Below the pieces are notes generated by a model that did no database searches, was not told where the DNA came from, and worked only from the letters and a program-made list of their open reading frames with translations. From the NCBI GenBank assembly GCA_043740085.1, contig JAYUCY010000026.1, positions 1 through 59,773 on the forward strand: a stretch of 59,773 bases of DNA, given 5' to 3'. Positions 16,270 through 27,019 of this stretch are shown piece by piece. A program made the position numbers and the translations under genes. The stretch's first letter is position 1; every line of letters begins with the position of its first letter. The stretch is from UBA668 sp043740085. Its GTDB lineage: Bacteria; Actinomycetota; Acidimicrobiia; Acidimicrobiales; Ilumatobacteraceae.

Positions 16270-16536
16270 CTACGCGGTGCGGCGGGCGGCTTGGGAACGC
16301 TGGCGGCGCAGGCGACGACGCTCACGCTCGGACAGCCCGCCCCAGATGCCGAACTTCTCGCCATTGACGAGGGCGTACTCCAAACAGTCGAGCCGGACGG
16401 TGCAACCGCGGCACACTTCTTTGGCCTCGCGGGTGGAAGCACCACGCTCGGGGAAAAAGAGATCTGGGTCGACACCCAGACAGTTCGCCTGGTCCTGCCA
16501 ATTGGCTTGCAGTTCTGATCTGACTTCGATGTGCAT
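16270..16536 (-). CDS. WhiB-family iron-sulfur regulator (second copy)
   Basis: 88-aa WhiB protein. The cluster cysteines are in QANCLG and CRGCTVRLDC, followed by the GIWGG turn and a strongly basic C-terminus (RERRRLRRQRSQAARR). It differs from the first WhiB by an N-terminal extension HIEVRSELQANWQ and the DPDLFFPERG segment, which recalls the WhmD/WhiB2 group. The start follows CAGGAGG at nine bases' distance. The 5' region contains a small hairpin at 16571-16593. Confidence 0.92.
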   Translation of the reverse strand: MHIEVRSELQANWQDQANCLGVDPDLFFPERGASTREAKEVCRGCTVRLDCLEYALVNGEKFGIWGGLSERERRRLRRQRSQAARRTA

Positions 16537-16570
16537 CTGGGCTGGCCTCCTGCGCTTTAGGCCTCAGCAA

Positions 16571-16593
16571 GGGTGCCACTCGCGGCACCCCTG
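16571..16593. promoter_or_regulatory. Hairpin in the leader region of the second whiB
   Basis: AGGGTGCCACTCGCGGCACCCCT can fold as GGGTGCC/GGCACCC around a 7-base loop, 35-57 bases upstream of the whiB start. It might be a leader control element or a terminator for the strand opposite; nothing decides. Confidence 0.4.
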
Positions 16594-16702
16594 TAATTAC
16601 ATGGACGTCATTCTCCCCTATCACATCACCTTCGCGCAAGGGGGGATTTTGAAAGTCATCTGACAAGCCTTTTCGCGCGATCCCCTGCGGCCGGCGAGCA
16701 GT

Positions 16703-18736
16703 TCAGCTGACGCGGCGGTTGCCGCGACTGCGGGCGAGCTGCTTTTTGTGTTCGATGAAGTCGACCAACACGTAATCACCGAGGTTCTCGTGGTTGGTGA
16801 AGAACGCGCGGCCACGATTGATGGACGACAGCTTCTCGATGAACGATCGAAGCCCGTAGTCGGCGTCGAGCATGAAAGTATTCATGCGAATGTTGTCGCG
16901 AGTGCAGCGCACCACCTCGCGCAACGTTGCTTCCACGGTCTCTTGCGCCGGCGGATAGTTGAAGAAGACATCCCCGTGCGGCGTGATGTGGGCCGTCGGC
17001 TCGCCGTCGGTGATCATGATGATCTGCTTGGTACCGGTCTGGCGGGCCAGCATCTTGCGGGCCAAGGTGAAACCGTGGTGCATGTTGGTGCCGTACGCAA
17101 AGTCCCAGCTGACCTCGGGCAGCTGTGCAGCAGTCAGCTCGTAGGCCGTCTCGCTGAAGCCCACCAGGCCCAGGTAATCGCGTGGGAACTGCGAAGTGAT
17201 CAGCGAGTGCAGCGCCATCGCCACCTTCTTCGCCGGGAGAAAGTTGTCGCGCATCGGCATGCTCATCGAGAGGTCGAGCATCAGCACGGTCGACGACCGG
17301 GTGACGTGCTCGGTACGCTCAATCTCGAAGTCTTCCGGCGTCAGCTGCACCGGCGTCTGCGCGCCGTTGCGACGGATGGCGTTGCGGATAGTGCGGTGCA
17401 GGTCCAGGTTGAACGGGTCGCCGAATTCGTACTGCTTGGTCTCGTAGGTGCGCTCGTGACCCTGGCCCAGATTGTCCATCTGGTGCTGGCCCATCTTGTC
17501 CTTGGCAAGCTTGCTGAACAGGTCGCGCAGGGCGTTGTTACCGATCTTGCGCAGCCCCTTCGGGGTCAGCTCCAGCTTGCCTTCCTTCTGCTGGATCATG
17601 CCCGAGTCTTCAAGCATCTTGGTCAGCTGCGCCAGCTTCTCCAATGAGTTGGCGGCATCGTCGCCCATCAGCTCACGCACGCGATTCATGTCGGCCTCAG
17701 CCAACGCACCGGGGCTGGTGGCATTGCGCAGCAGGTTCTCCAGCTGGTCCATATCGCCCAGCTCCTGCAGAGTCTGCATCGCCTGGCCCATGCCCATGCC
17801 TTCGTCGCCCTGGAACTCGTAGCTCTGACCCCAGCCCTCCTGCGGGAACATCCCTTGCAGGTTGCGACCCAACTGATCCATCTGCCAGCGCAAATCCATG
17901 TCGTCCATCAACTGGTCGCTGAGTTGTTGCAGCTGCGCCCGCTGCTCGGGCGTCATTGAGTTCATCATCGCCTGCATCGCTGCCATGCGCTGCGCCATCT
18001 GCTGCAGCAACTCGTCCAAGTTCTGTGGGTTCTCCGGGAAGAAGTCGCCGAACTGCTCCATGAACTGCTCGAAGGCCTGCTGCTCGTCGTCGGGGTTGGC
18101 GCCATCCTGGCGTTGCTCGATCAGCTCGTTGAGCCCAGCCATCATGTCCTTCACACGGGACATGTCGTCGGGAGTCATGTTCTGCATGCCTGTCGACATC
18201 TTGTCGACCATCTGCTGCATCAGCTGTTGCTTCAGCTTCTCCATCAGCTGCTCAAATCGCTGCTGCGCCTCGCCGCTTTCGAAGTCGTAGGCGCTGAGCT
18301 CGCGGACCTTGCCGGCGAGGTCGTTGGGCAACATATCGAGTCGGAAGTTGCGCTCTGCGGCCGCGTCGCGGGCGGTGTTTGAGCGGCGCTCGTCACCACT
18401 GCGTTCGGCCGCTTCGGTGGCCTGCTCGATGGAGTGGCGTTCCTCGTCGACGATGTCGTTGAGCTCGCTGGCGATCTCGTCGTAGACGCCGCCGAGGTCG
18501 AACTGGTCCAGCTTCTCTTGGCGTTGCTGGCGCAGCTTGTCCATCAGTTCGCGAAGTCCCTGCACGCGATCGCCGTTACGGTCGCGTATGCCTTCCTGCA
18601 TCATCCGACGCAGTGCCGCGTTCACGTCACCGTGATACAGCAGGTCGTCGGTGAGCTCGTCGAAGAGCCCCTCCGCGTCTAGGTCGAAACCCTTCTGCGT
18701 GCCGTCCCATCGCGAATACGTGAACCGACTGGCCAT
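16703..18736 (-). CDS. VWA-domain protein, partner of a MoxR AAA+ ATPase
   Basis: 677-aa cytosolic protein with a C-terminal von Willebrand A domain. The metal site DLSMSM starts at residue 488, with the second Thr/Asp elements near TDGEPT (about 576-581). The N-terminal 450 residues are helical, rich in Gln, Met, Asp and Glu, including runs such as MEKLKQQLMQQMVDK. Size and layout match the mycobacterial Rv0959-type protein, which lies next to a MoxR/Mg-chelatase-like ATPase (Rv0958 type); such pairs are thought to act as chaperone or metal-insertion machines. Here the ATPase homolog is 1.9 kb away beyond a cyclase and a GH1-like gene. Target unknown. Confidence 0.85.
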   Translation of the reverse strand: MASRFTYSRWDGTQKGFDLDAEGLFDELTDDLLYHGDVNAALRRMMQEGIRDRNGDRVQGLRELMDKLRQQRQEKLDQFDLGGVYDEIASELNDIVDEERHSIEQATEAAERSGDERRSNTARDAAAERNFRLDMLPNDLAGKVRELSAYDFESGEAQQRFEQLMEKLKQQLMQQMVDKMSTGMQNMTPDDMSRVKDMMAGLNELIEQRQDGANPDDEQQAFEQFMEQFGDFFPENPQNLDELLQQMAQRMAAMQAMMNSMTPEQRAQLQQLSDQLMDDMDLRWQMDQLGRNLQGMFPQEGWGQSYEFQGDEGMGMGQAMQTLQELGDMDQLENLLRNATSPGALAEADMNRVRELMGDDAANSLEKLAQLTKMLEDSGMIQQKEGKLELTPKGLRKIGNNALRDLFSKLAKDKMGQHQMDNLGQGHERTYETKQYEFGDPFNLDLHRTIRNAIRRNGAQTPVQLTPEDFEIERTEHVTRSSTVLMLDLSMSMPMRDNFLPAKKVAMALHSLITSQFPRDYLGLVGFSETAYELTAAQLPEVSWDFAYGTNMHHGFTLARKMLARQTGTKQIIMITDGEPTAHITPHGDVFFNYPPAQETVEATLREVVRCTRDNIRMNTFMLDADYGLRSFIEKLSSINRGRAFFTNHENLGDYVLVDFIEHKKQLARSRGNRRVS

Positions 18737-18742
18737 ATCCGC

Positions 18743-18748
18743 ACGCTA
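18743..18748 (-). promoter_or_regulatory. -10 hexamer TAGCGT of the VWA gene
   Basis: Six bases before the ATG at 18736. Confidence 0.5.
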
Positions 18749-18797
18749 GTGCCATCACCCCGCACCCGTCCCCCCGTAGCAGTCACATCCCCAGTCC

Positions 18798-18860
18798 GCG
18801 AAGTGACGCGGTCCGGATTCCAGGAGCTGGTCCTGTGAGTGCAAGAGCGCGTCACTTCGC
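18798..18860. repeat. 58-bp inverted-repeat element, copy 2
   Basis: GCGAAGTGACGCG (18798-18810) and CGCGTCACTTCGC (18848-18860) are perfect 13-base arms. The loop ends TGAGTGCAAGAG, close to GGTGCAAAG in copy 3. Confidence 0.85.
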
Positions 18861-18881
18861 CAGCGGCGACGGCGTTCTGGC

Positions 18882-18941
18882 AGAAGTGACGCGCACATGG
18901 TTGCCGGAGCCGGTGTGATTGGTGCAAAGCGCGTCACTTCC
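18882..18941. repeat. 58-bp inverted-repeat element, copy 3
   Basis: GAAGTGACGCGC and GCGCGTCACTTC face each other around the loop CACATGGTTGCCGGAGCCGG plus TGTGATTGGTGCAAA. It lies 22 bases from copy 2 in the same orientation. Confidence 0.85.
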
Positions 18942-19024
18942 GGGTCGGACGCGCAGGTTGCAAATCGGTGCGTGACTTTGTGAAAGACTTCACATGGTCG
19001 GCGCGGTCGGGTAAGGTAGATGAA

Positions 19025-19576
19025 ATGCGAGTGCCGCGTACGTTCGCCTTCGTCGACCTTTCGGGGTTCACGAACTACACCGCCGCCTTTGGCGACGACG
19101 CGGCCGGGCGCTTACTGGGTGCATTCCGCACCATCACTCGCAAGGTCGCCAGCGAACGTGGCGTGCGCATTGCAAAGTGGCTGGGCGACGGTTGCATGAT
19201 CGTCGCGGTCGAGCAGGCCGCCTGCATTGCTTTCGCACTTGAACTAGAACACCGTTCCGCCGAAGTGTGCGCACCGCTGGCACTGCGCGTCGGCATCGCC
19301 ACCGGCCACGCGTTGCTCTTCGAAGGCGACGACTACATCGGCTCCGCCGTCAACATGGCCTCCCGCCTCTGCGACGCTGCCGGCCCCTTTGAAGTGCTGC
19401 TTCCCACCATGCAGATCGAGCGCCTGCCCGAAGGCATCATCACCGCCGCCCATGGCGACCTCGAACTGCGCGGCTTCCCCGGCTCAATCAGCGTCGTCGA
19501 GCTCAGCGGTCAGCCGAAGTTGGCTGCCAGCACTGACACCGGCGAATTGTGGACACGCAGCCCATTTCTGGCCTGA
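19025..19576 (+). CDS. Class III adenylate/guanylate cyclase domain protein
   Basis: 183-aa protein that is almost only a cyclase catalytic domain, making cAMP or cGMP from ATP or GTP. Metal-binding Asp in FAFVDLSGFT (about residues 7-16) and the second Asp in LGDGCM (about 58-63) are present. LRVGIATGHALLFEGDDYIGSAVNMASRLCDAA (written here in parts: VGIATG, GSAVNMASRL) is the conserved dimer strand. Class III cyclases work as dimers; no membrane, HAMP or sensor domain is attached. The ATG at 19025 is preferred over one at 18968 because homology starts there. The next gene overlaps its end by 28 bases. Confidence 0.85.
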   Translation: MRVPRTFAFVDLSGFTNYTAAFGDDAAGRLLGAFRTITRKVASERGVRIAKWLGDGCMIVAVEQAACIAFALELEHRSAEVCAPLALRVGIATGHALLFEGDDYIGSAVNMASRLCDAAGPFEVLLPTMQIERLPEGIITAAHGDLELRGFPGSISVVELSGQPKLAASTDTGELWTRSPFLA

Positions 19577-20571
19577 CCCCCACGGAGTCACCAACCGAGC
19601 AGCCAGACACTCCCCCGCCGACTCGGCGCGGCGCGGTGCTGACGTCACAGGGCAGCCGCCTAGCCGACGACCTTGCGTTCGCCGCCGAAATGGGTCTCGA
19701 CGAAGTTCGTCTGGACGTTCCGTGGGCAGCCGCACAGCCACGCCCGGGCACCATCGACGGCGACATCTTCGAACAGGCGCACGCAGCCGCAACGATGGCT
19801 CGCGGGTTAGGACTGCAGCCGTGGTTTCGGATGCTGCAGCCCGCGATTCCGAACTGGTTCGACAACGATGGTGGCTTCACTGACGACCGTACCGCAGGGC
19901 ACTGGTGGCCGCGCTGGGTCGAGCTGGTGGCCGAACAATTGGGCGAGGTCGCTGCTGGCTGGGTGCCATTCGAAGCGCCCTTCGCGCTGGCAAATCGGTT
20001 GATTCCCAACGACCCGCGCCGTCACGGCGAACTGATGAAGACGCTGGTTGTTGCATGGCGCGACGCGTGGCGAATTCTGCGCGTTGGCCCACCGGTCGCA
20101 ACCTCGCTCGACGTCACAGTCGAGCGCCCCACCAACAACAGCGAGGAAGCGATCCAGGAAGCGCACCGGCGCGATCAGCTGCGGTGGGGCTTGTGGTTGG
20201 AAGGCCTCCGCGATGGCGTCGTGCGCATTCCCGGCCGTGCCGACAAACAGCTGGCCGACCTCGAGGGCGCCTGCAGCATTGTCGGCCTCGCCATCCGCGG
20301 CGACGTCGAAGCCGGCCTTCACCGGGCAGGTGAACAGGGGCCGGAGCGACCGATGGCGGTCACGTTCCGACCGATCGGCGACAGCGATGGCAAGCGGGCG
20401 CAAGCCGTCACCAACATGTGGCGCGACGTGCGTCGTGCTGCCGGCGAACTCGCGATCGCGTCGGTCACAATCACGCCGTTCACCGATGCGCCGGACCAGC
20501 CCGAACGACCCGGTATCGCGACCGAACGTCGCGAACTCAAAGACAGCGGCCAAGCCTTCATCGACGGCTGA
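19549..20571 (+). CDS. Glycoside hydrolase family 1-like protein, catalytic residues doubtful
   Basis: 340-aa protein with weak resemblance to family 1 beta-glycosidases: ADDLAFAAEMGLDEVRLDVPWA recalls the strand 1-2 region (in pieces: EMGLDEVRLDVPW), and GLGLQPWFRML the next strand. Where active GH1 enzymes have TxNEP there is PFEAPFALAN, and the nucleophile motif ENG is replaced by ITPFTDAP. The barrel is also about 100 residues shorter than usual. It is therefore probably a non-catalytic or altered-function relative. The GTG start at 19549 overlaps the cyclase gene, so the two are likely cotranslated. Confidence 0.55.
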   Translation: MDTQPISGLTPTESPTEQPDTPPPTRRGAVLTSQGSRLADDLAFAAEMGLDEVRLDVPWAAAQPRPGTIDGDIFEQAHAAATMARGLGLQPWFRMLQPAIPNWFDNDGGFTDDRTAGHWWPRWVELVAEQLGEVAAGWVPFEAPFALANRLIPNDPRRHGELMKTLVVAWRDAWRILRVGPPVATSLDVTVERPTNNSEEAIQEAHRRDQLRWGLWLEGLRDGVVRIPGRADKQLADLEGACSIVGLAIRGDVEAGLHRAGEQGPERPMAVTFRPIGDSDGKRAQAVTNMWRDVRRAAGELAIASVTITPFTDAPDQPERPGIATERRELKDSGQAFIDG

Positions 20572-20658
20572 TCACAAGGTTGGCGGCTTTGTGTCAAACC
20601 TGCTACCTCATATGACCAGGTCACAGCCCGACAGCGTGTACGCAAAGCGCTGGTGGGG

Positions 20659-22071
20659 TTAGCCGCGGCCTCGGTAGGTGGCGCCTGATCCGCTGGATGC
20701 GCCGTCCTTGTTCAGCCGTTTCAACAGGTGCAGCCCTTCGAGCACGAACTCGACTGCGGCGGCCACCGAGGCTGGCGACTCGTCGCCACCGGTGAGCGAC
20801 AGCACGGCAGCCTGTATCGCGGGCACTTCGCCGAGCAGGGCGGCGAGATCGGTGGACGGAATGTCTTCACCGGTATGCGCAACGATGCCTTCTTCGAAGG
20901 CAGCGACCACGTCGCGCACCTGATCGAGCGACACGACCTCCTTGAACACGGTGAGCACCGACGCCTTGATCAGGTTCTCGAGGATGACGCCGTCGCGCCC
21001 CTCCTCCAGCGACTCGATCTCGACCTTGCCGCTGGTGCTCGCGGCCAGCGCGCCGAGGTCGCTGACGCGGGGGACGACGAACTTCTCGCCGGCACGGAGG
21101 CCACGACGAAGTGCGTTTGCGCCCAACACTTCGACGTTGCTGATGGACAGGCGCACGCTGACACCGCTGCGCTGGTTGACCTGGTTGCTGCTGCGAGCCA
21201 ACTGGCTGAACGTGGCGACCACTTGCTCAAGGTAGGCGGGCACGGTAACAGTGACGTCGCCCACCGATGCCGGCCGCGCCTCCTGGCGCATGATGCTCAT
21301 CTCGGTCGCGGCATCGAGCGGGTAGTGGGTACGGATCTGGCTGCCGAAACGGTCCTTCAGCGGGGTGATGATGCGGCCACGGTTGGTGTAGTCCTCCGGA
21401 TTGGCCGAAGCGACCAGCAACACATCAAGCGGCAGGCGAATCTTGTAGCCGCGGATCTGCACATCGCGCTCTTCCAACACGTTGAGCAGGCCAACCTGAA
21501 TGCGTTCGGCAAGATCGGGAATCTCGTTAATCGCGAAGATGCCGCGGTTGGTGCGCGGCACCAGGCCGTAGTGCAGTGTCAGCTCGTCGCTGAGGTAGCG
21601 ACCCTCGGCCACCTTGATGGGGTCGACCTCACCAATGAGGTCGGAGATGGAAGTGTCGGGGGTGGCGAGCTTTTCGCCAAAGCGCTCGTCGCGATGCACC
21701 CACACCATCGGCGTCGCGTCGCCCAACTCGGCGACCAGATCACGAGCGTGCTTGCTGACCGGGCTGTACGGATCGTCGTTGATTTCGCTGCCGGCGACGA
21801 TGGGCATCCACTCATCGAGCAGGCCGGTGAGTGAGCGAATCAGGCGAGTCTTGGCCTGCCCACGCTCGCCCAGGAAGATGATGTCGTGACCCGCCAGCAG
21901 TGCATTCTCCAGCTGCGGCATGACGGTGTGCTCGTAGCCCAGGACGCCTTCAAACAGAGGCTGGCCGGCGGAAATACGGGTGACCGCATTGCGGCGGATC
22001 TCCTCCTTCACCGGCACGGACCGCCAGCCCGAAGTCTTCAGTTCACCGAGGGTCGTTGCGCGGTTGGACAT
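20659..22071 (-). CDS. MoxR-type AAA+ ATPase (magnesium-chelatase-like)
   Basis: 470-aa ATPase. Walker A is LGERGQAKTRL (about residues 64-74), the Walker B position reads GIFAINEIPDL, and ASANPEDYTNRG carries sensor 1 with the arginine-finger region after it (PLKDRFGSQIRTHYP). A helical C-terminal lid follows. It matches the mycobacterial Rv0958-type protein in size and should act with the VWA protein at 16703-18736 to remodel or load a target. The start at 22071 is set by a TATGGT hexamer six bases upstream; a longer frame to 22146 exists. Confidence 0.87.
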   Translation of the reverse strand: MSNRATTLGELKTSGWRSVPVKEEIRRNAVTRISAGQPLFEGVLGYEHTVMPQLENALLAGHDIIFLGERGQAKTRLIRSLTGLLDEWMPIVAGSEINDDPYSPVSKHARDLVAELGDATPMVWVHRDERFGEKLATPDTSISDLIGEVDPIKVAEGRYLSDELTLHYGLVPRTNRGIFAINEIPDLAERIQVGLLNVLEERDVQIRGYKIRLPLDVLLVASANPEDYTNRGRIITPLKDRFGSQIRTHYPLDAATEMSIMRQEARPASVGDVTVTVPAYLEQVVATFSQLARSSNQVNQRSGVSVRLSISNVEVLGANALRRGLRAGEKFVVPRVSDLGALAASTSGKVEIESLEEGRDGVILENLIKASVLTVFKEVVSLDQVRDVVAAFEEGIVAHTGEDIPSTDLAALLGEVPAIQAAVLSLTGGDESPASVAAAVEFVLEGLHLLKRLNKDGASSGSGATYRGRG

Positions 22072-22077
22072 ACGGCG

Positions 22078-22083
22078 ACCATA
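22078..22083 (-). promoter_or_regulatory. -10 hexamer TATGGT of the MoxR gene
   Basis: Six bases before the ATG at 22071. Confidence 0.5.
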
Positions 22084-22153
22084 CCCGCGGTCGTTGCGAG
22101 ATGTGGAGGCGAGCCTCCGTGAATGCGGAGGCCACCCCTTGCTCAATTGCCGT

Positions 22154-22159
22154 TACGCT
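22154..22159 (+). promoter_or_regulatory. -10 hexamer TACGCT of the GH2 gene
   Basis: Seven bases before the GTG at 22167, which it helps to define. Confidence 0.5.
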
Positions 22160-22166
22160 CGCACGC

Positions 22167-24299
22167 GTGGAGCTGTCGGGAACATGGCGGGCGTGCATCG
22201 CCGATGATGACGTGCGCCGGGAGGGCGTTGGCCTCGACTACGACGACACCGCGTGGTCAGAAATCGACGTTCCAGGTCACTGGCGGTCGAATCCAGCCTT
22301 CGCCGACAGCGACGGCCCGCTGCTGTACCGCCACCGCTTTCACCTCGATGCGCCGGCACCCGGCCGGCGCCGTTTCGTCACGGCGGAGGGCACCTTCTAT
22401 CAAGCGGATGTGTGGCTGGACGGCGCTTACCTCGGCGACCCCGAGGGCTACTTCTTCCCGCACAGTTTCGACATCACCGACCTCTCCCGCCTGGCTACCG
22501 ATCACGTGCTGGCCATCGAGGTGTCGTGCTCGCCGCAGCGCCAACGCGCGTCGAAACGCAACATCACCGGCGTGCTGCAGCACTCGGATTCCATCGACCC
22601 GTCGTGGAACCCTGGCGGCCTGTGGCGGCCGGTTCGCATCGACGACACCGGGGCGGTGCGACTGGATCGTTTGCGGGTGCTGTGCCGCGACGCCAACGAT
22701 GCGCGCGCCCATCTGCGGCTGCACGCCCGACTCGACGCCGGCCAGTCGCAGACCGTGCTCGTGCGCACCTCCGTCGACGGACTGGTGCTCGCTGAGCACA
22801 CACAGCCGCTGGCCAAAGGTCTCAACGAGGTCGACTGGACGCTGGATGTCAACGAGCCGCAGCTGTGGTGGCCGTGGAGTCTCGGCGAGCAGCACCTCAC
22901 TGAAGTACGCGTGGAGGTGCTCGTCGGCGGCGAGGCCAGCGACGAACGCACCGTCCGCACCGGCCTGCGTGAGGTTGCGCTGCAGGACTGGACCTTCTCG
23001 GTGAACGGCGAGCGGTTGTTCGTCAAGGGGGCCAACCTCGCACCCACCTGCGCCGCACTCGCGGAGGCAACGCCGGCCGAGGTGCGCCACGATGTGGAAC
23101 TGGCGCGCGACGCAGGGCTCGACATGGTTCGCGTCAACGGGCACATCGCGCGACGCGAGGTCTACGAGGCGGCCGACGAACTTGGCATCCTGGTGTGGCA
23201 GGACTTCCCGCTGCAATGGGGCTACGCGCGCACCATCCGCAAGGAGGCTGTTCGCCAGGCCCGCGAGGCAGTCGACCTCCTGGGCCATCACCCCAGCATC
23301 GCCGTGTGGTGCGCGCACAACGAACCGATCGCGGCCCACGATGCTCGCGGCAAGGCGCTGGGTTCATCCATTGTGCGCAACGTGCTGCAGCAGCAACGGC
23401 CAACGTGGAACAAGACCATTCTCGATCGCTGGGTGAAACGCGCGTTCGAAGCCGCCGACGAGACGCGCAGCGTCATTGCACACAGCGGTGTCGCTCCCCA
23501 CATTCCGCAACTCGACGGCACCGACAGCCATCTCTTCTTCGGTTGGTTCCACGGTGAGGGCGCCGACATCGACGGCTTCGCCGCAACCGTTCCGCGCATG
23601 GTGCGCTTCGTCAGCGAGTTCGGCGCGCAATCGGTTCCGAACAGCGCGGAGTTCATGCATCCCGAGCGCTGGCCCGCACTTGATTGGCATCACCTCGCAG
23701 AACACCACGGTCTACAGATCGACCCCTTCGAGCAGCACGTACCGCCAGGGTCGTACGCGACGTTTGACTCGTGGCGTGAAGCTACGCAGCGGTACCAGGC
23801 CGAGCTTCTGCGGCATCACATCGAGACGCTTCGACGTTTGAAGTATCAGCCGACTGGCGGCTTCTGCTTTCTTGGGCTCAACGACCCGTCGCCCACCATT
23901 TCGTGGGGCGTACTCGATCATCAGCGACGCCCGAAGTTGGCCTACCAATCCGTGATCGAGGCATGTCGCCCGGTGATTGTGGTGGCCGACCGACTGCGCG
24001 ACTCGCTGATCGCAGGCGAAGCGTTGGCCATCGACGTGCATGTCGTCAGCGACTTGCGCACATTGCTCGAAGGCGCGCAGTGCACGGCCACGTTGCGCTG
24101 GCCGGGGGGCAGCCACGAGTGGACGTGGGGCGGTGACGTACCACCCGACACCTGCGTCCGCGTGGGCACGGCGCAGTTCGTGGTCCCAGAAGTCGCCGGC
24201 GAACTGTGGCTTGACCTGACATTGGAGCATTCGGCCACCACAGCAACGAACCGGTACACGTCCACCGTGCACAAGCGCCACGACCACAGCGAAGCATGA
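22167..24299 (+). CDS. Glycoside hydrolase family 2, beta-mannosidase-like
   Basis: 710-aa enzyme with the family 2 layout: sugar-binding jelly roll (about 1-170; VELSGTWRA, VPGHWRSNP, YHFH-type strand), immunoglobulin-like domain (about 170-270, ending EPQLWWPW) and TIM barrel (from about 285, FVKGANLAPT). The acid/base Glu is in WCAHNEP and the nucleophile Glu in FVSEFGAQS, the beta-mannosidase pattern. There is no signal peptide, so it probably acts on imported mannosides. GTG start chosen by homology and promoter spacing. It lies head to head with the MoxR gene and a GH1-like gene is close by, but no sugar transporter is visible. Confidence 0.86.
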   Translation: MELSGTWRACIADDDVRREGVGLDYDDTAWSEIDVPGHWRSNPAFADSDGPLLYRHRFHLDAPAPGRRRFVTAEGTFYQADVWLDGAYLGDPEGYFFPHSFDITDLSRLATDHVLAIEVSCSPQRQRASKRNITGVLQHSDSIDPSWNPGGLWRPVRIDDTGAVRLDRLRVLCRDANDARAHLRLHARLDAGQSQTVLVRTSVDGLVLAEHTQPLAKGLNEVDWTLDVNEPQLWWPWSLGEQHLTEVRVEVLVGGEASDERTVRTGLREVALQDWTFSVNGERLFVKGANLAPTCAALAEATPAEVRHDVELARDAGLDMVRVNGHIARREVYEAADELGILVWQDFPLQWGYARTIRKEAVRQAREAVDLLGHHPSIAVWCAHNEPIAAHDARGKALGSSIVRNVLQQQRPTWNKTILDRWVKRAFEAADETRSVIAHSGVAPHIPQLDGTDSHLFFGWFHGEGADIDGFAATVPRMVRFVSEFGAQSVPNSAEFMHPERWPALDWHHLAEHHGLQIDPFEQHVPPGSYATFDSWREATQRYQAELLRHHIETLRRLKYQPTGGFCFLGLNDPSPTISWGVLDHQRRPKLAYQSVIEACRPVIVVADRLRDSLIAGEALAIDVHVVSDLRTLLEGAQCTATLRWPGGSHEWTWGGDVPPDTCVRVGTAQFVVPEVAGELWLDLTLEHSATTATNRYTSTVHKRHDHSEA

Positions 24300-24315
24300 G
24301 CCCGCCGCCGAACGC

Positions 24316-25088
24316 CTAGATCTGGCTGATCAGCTTTCGGTTCTTGACCTTCGCCCTGCGGAAGTCCTTGTGCATCAGCGCAATGAAGTCGATGCTGATG
24401 CTCTTCGGACAGGCGGCCTCGCACTCACCATGGTTGGTGCATGAACCGAAATACTGGTCCATCGTTTCGACCATCGACTCCACTCGGGACCAGCGCTCGG
24501 CCTGGCCCTGCGGGAGCAGATTGAGGTGGCTCACCTTGGCGGCGGTGAACAGGTTGGCTGCGCCGTTGGGGCACGCTGCGACACAGGCGCCGCAGCCGAT
24601 GCACTCGGCAGCGTCCATCGCCGCGTCGGCCACCGGCTTGGGCACGGGGATGATGTTGGCGTCGGGTGCGCCGCCGGTGGCAGCGGTGATGAAACCGCCG
24701 GACTCCACGATGCGGTCGAGCGGCGACCGGTCGACCATCAGGTCCTTCAGGATCGGGAACGCCGTCGCACGGAATGGCTCGATGACAATCGTGTCGCCAC
24801 TCTTGAACTTGCGCATGTGCAGCTGGCAGGTGGCGGTGCCGCGCTGCGGACCGTGGGCTTGCCCATCGATCATCAGCGAGCAGGTACCGCAGATGCCTTC
24901 ACGGCAGTCGTGGTCGAACGTGATGGCTTCCAAGCCTTCGCCGATCAGCTTCTCGTTGAGCACGTCAAGCATCTCCAGGAACGATGCTTCGTCGCTGATG
25001 CTGTCGATGCGGTAGCCCTCGAAACGGCCAGCTGCGGAGGGGCCGTCCTGGCGCCAGATTTTCAGGGTGAGGTTTTCCAGATGGTTGC

Positions 25089-25092
<4 letters not shown>
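24316..25092 (-). CDS. sdhB: Succinate dehydrogenase iron-sulfur subunit
   Basis: 258-aa subunit carrying three Fe-S clusters that pass electrons from FAD to quinone. [2Fe-2S] ligands lie in HDCREGICGTCSLMIDG (about 62-78) with the fourth Cys in TATCQLHMR. The [4Fe-4S] site is ECIGCGACVAACP, and the remaining clusters use SCTNHGECEAACP. The start overlaps the sdhA stop by four bases. The family member is the actinobacterial/Bacteroidetes type. Confidence 0.95.
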
Positions 25093-27014
<1,922 letters not shown>

Positions 27015-27019
27015 GTCAG

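Larger units (their letters stand above)
18737..19024. other. Intergenic region with two 58-bp inverted repeats
   Basis: No gene. It contains the leaderless promoter of the VWA gene at one side, two consecutive copies of the 58-bp element (listed separately), and a Shine-Dalgarno-like AAGGTAG before the cyclase ATG. Confidence 0.6.
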
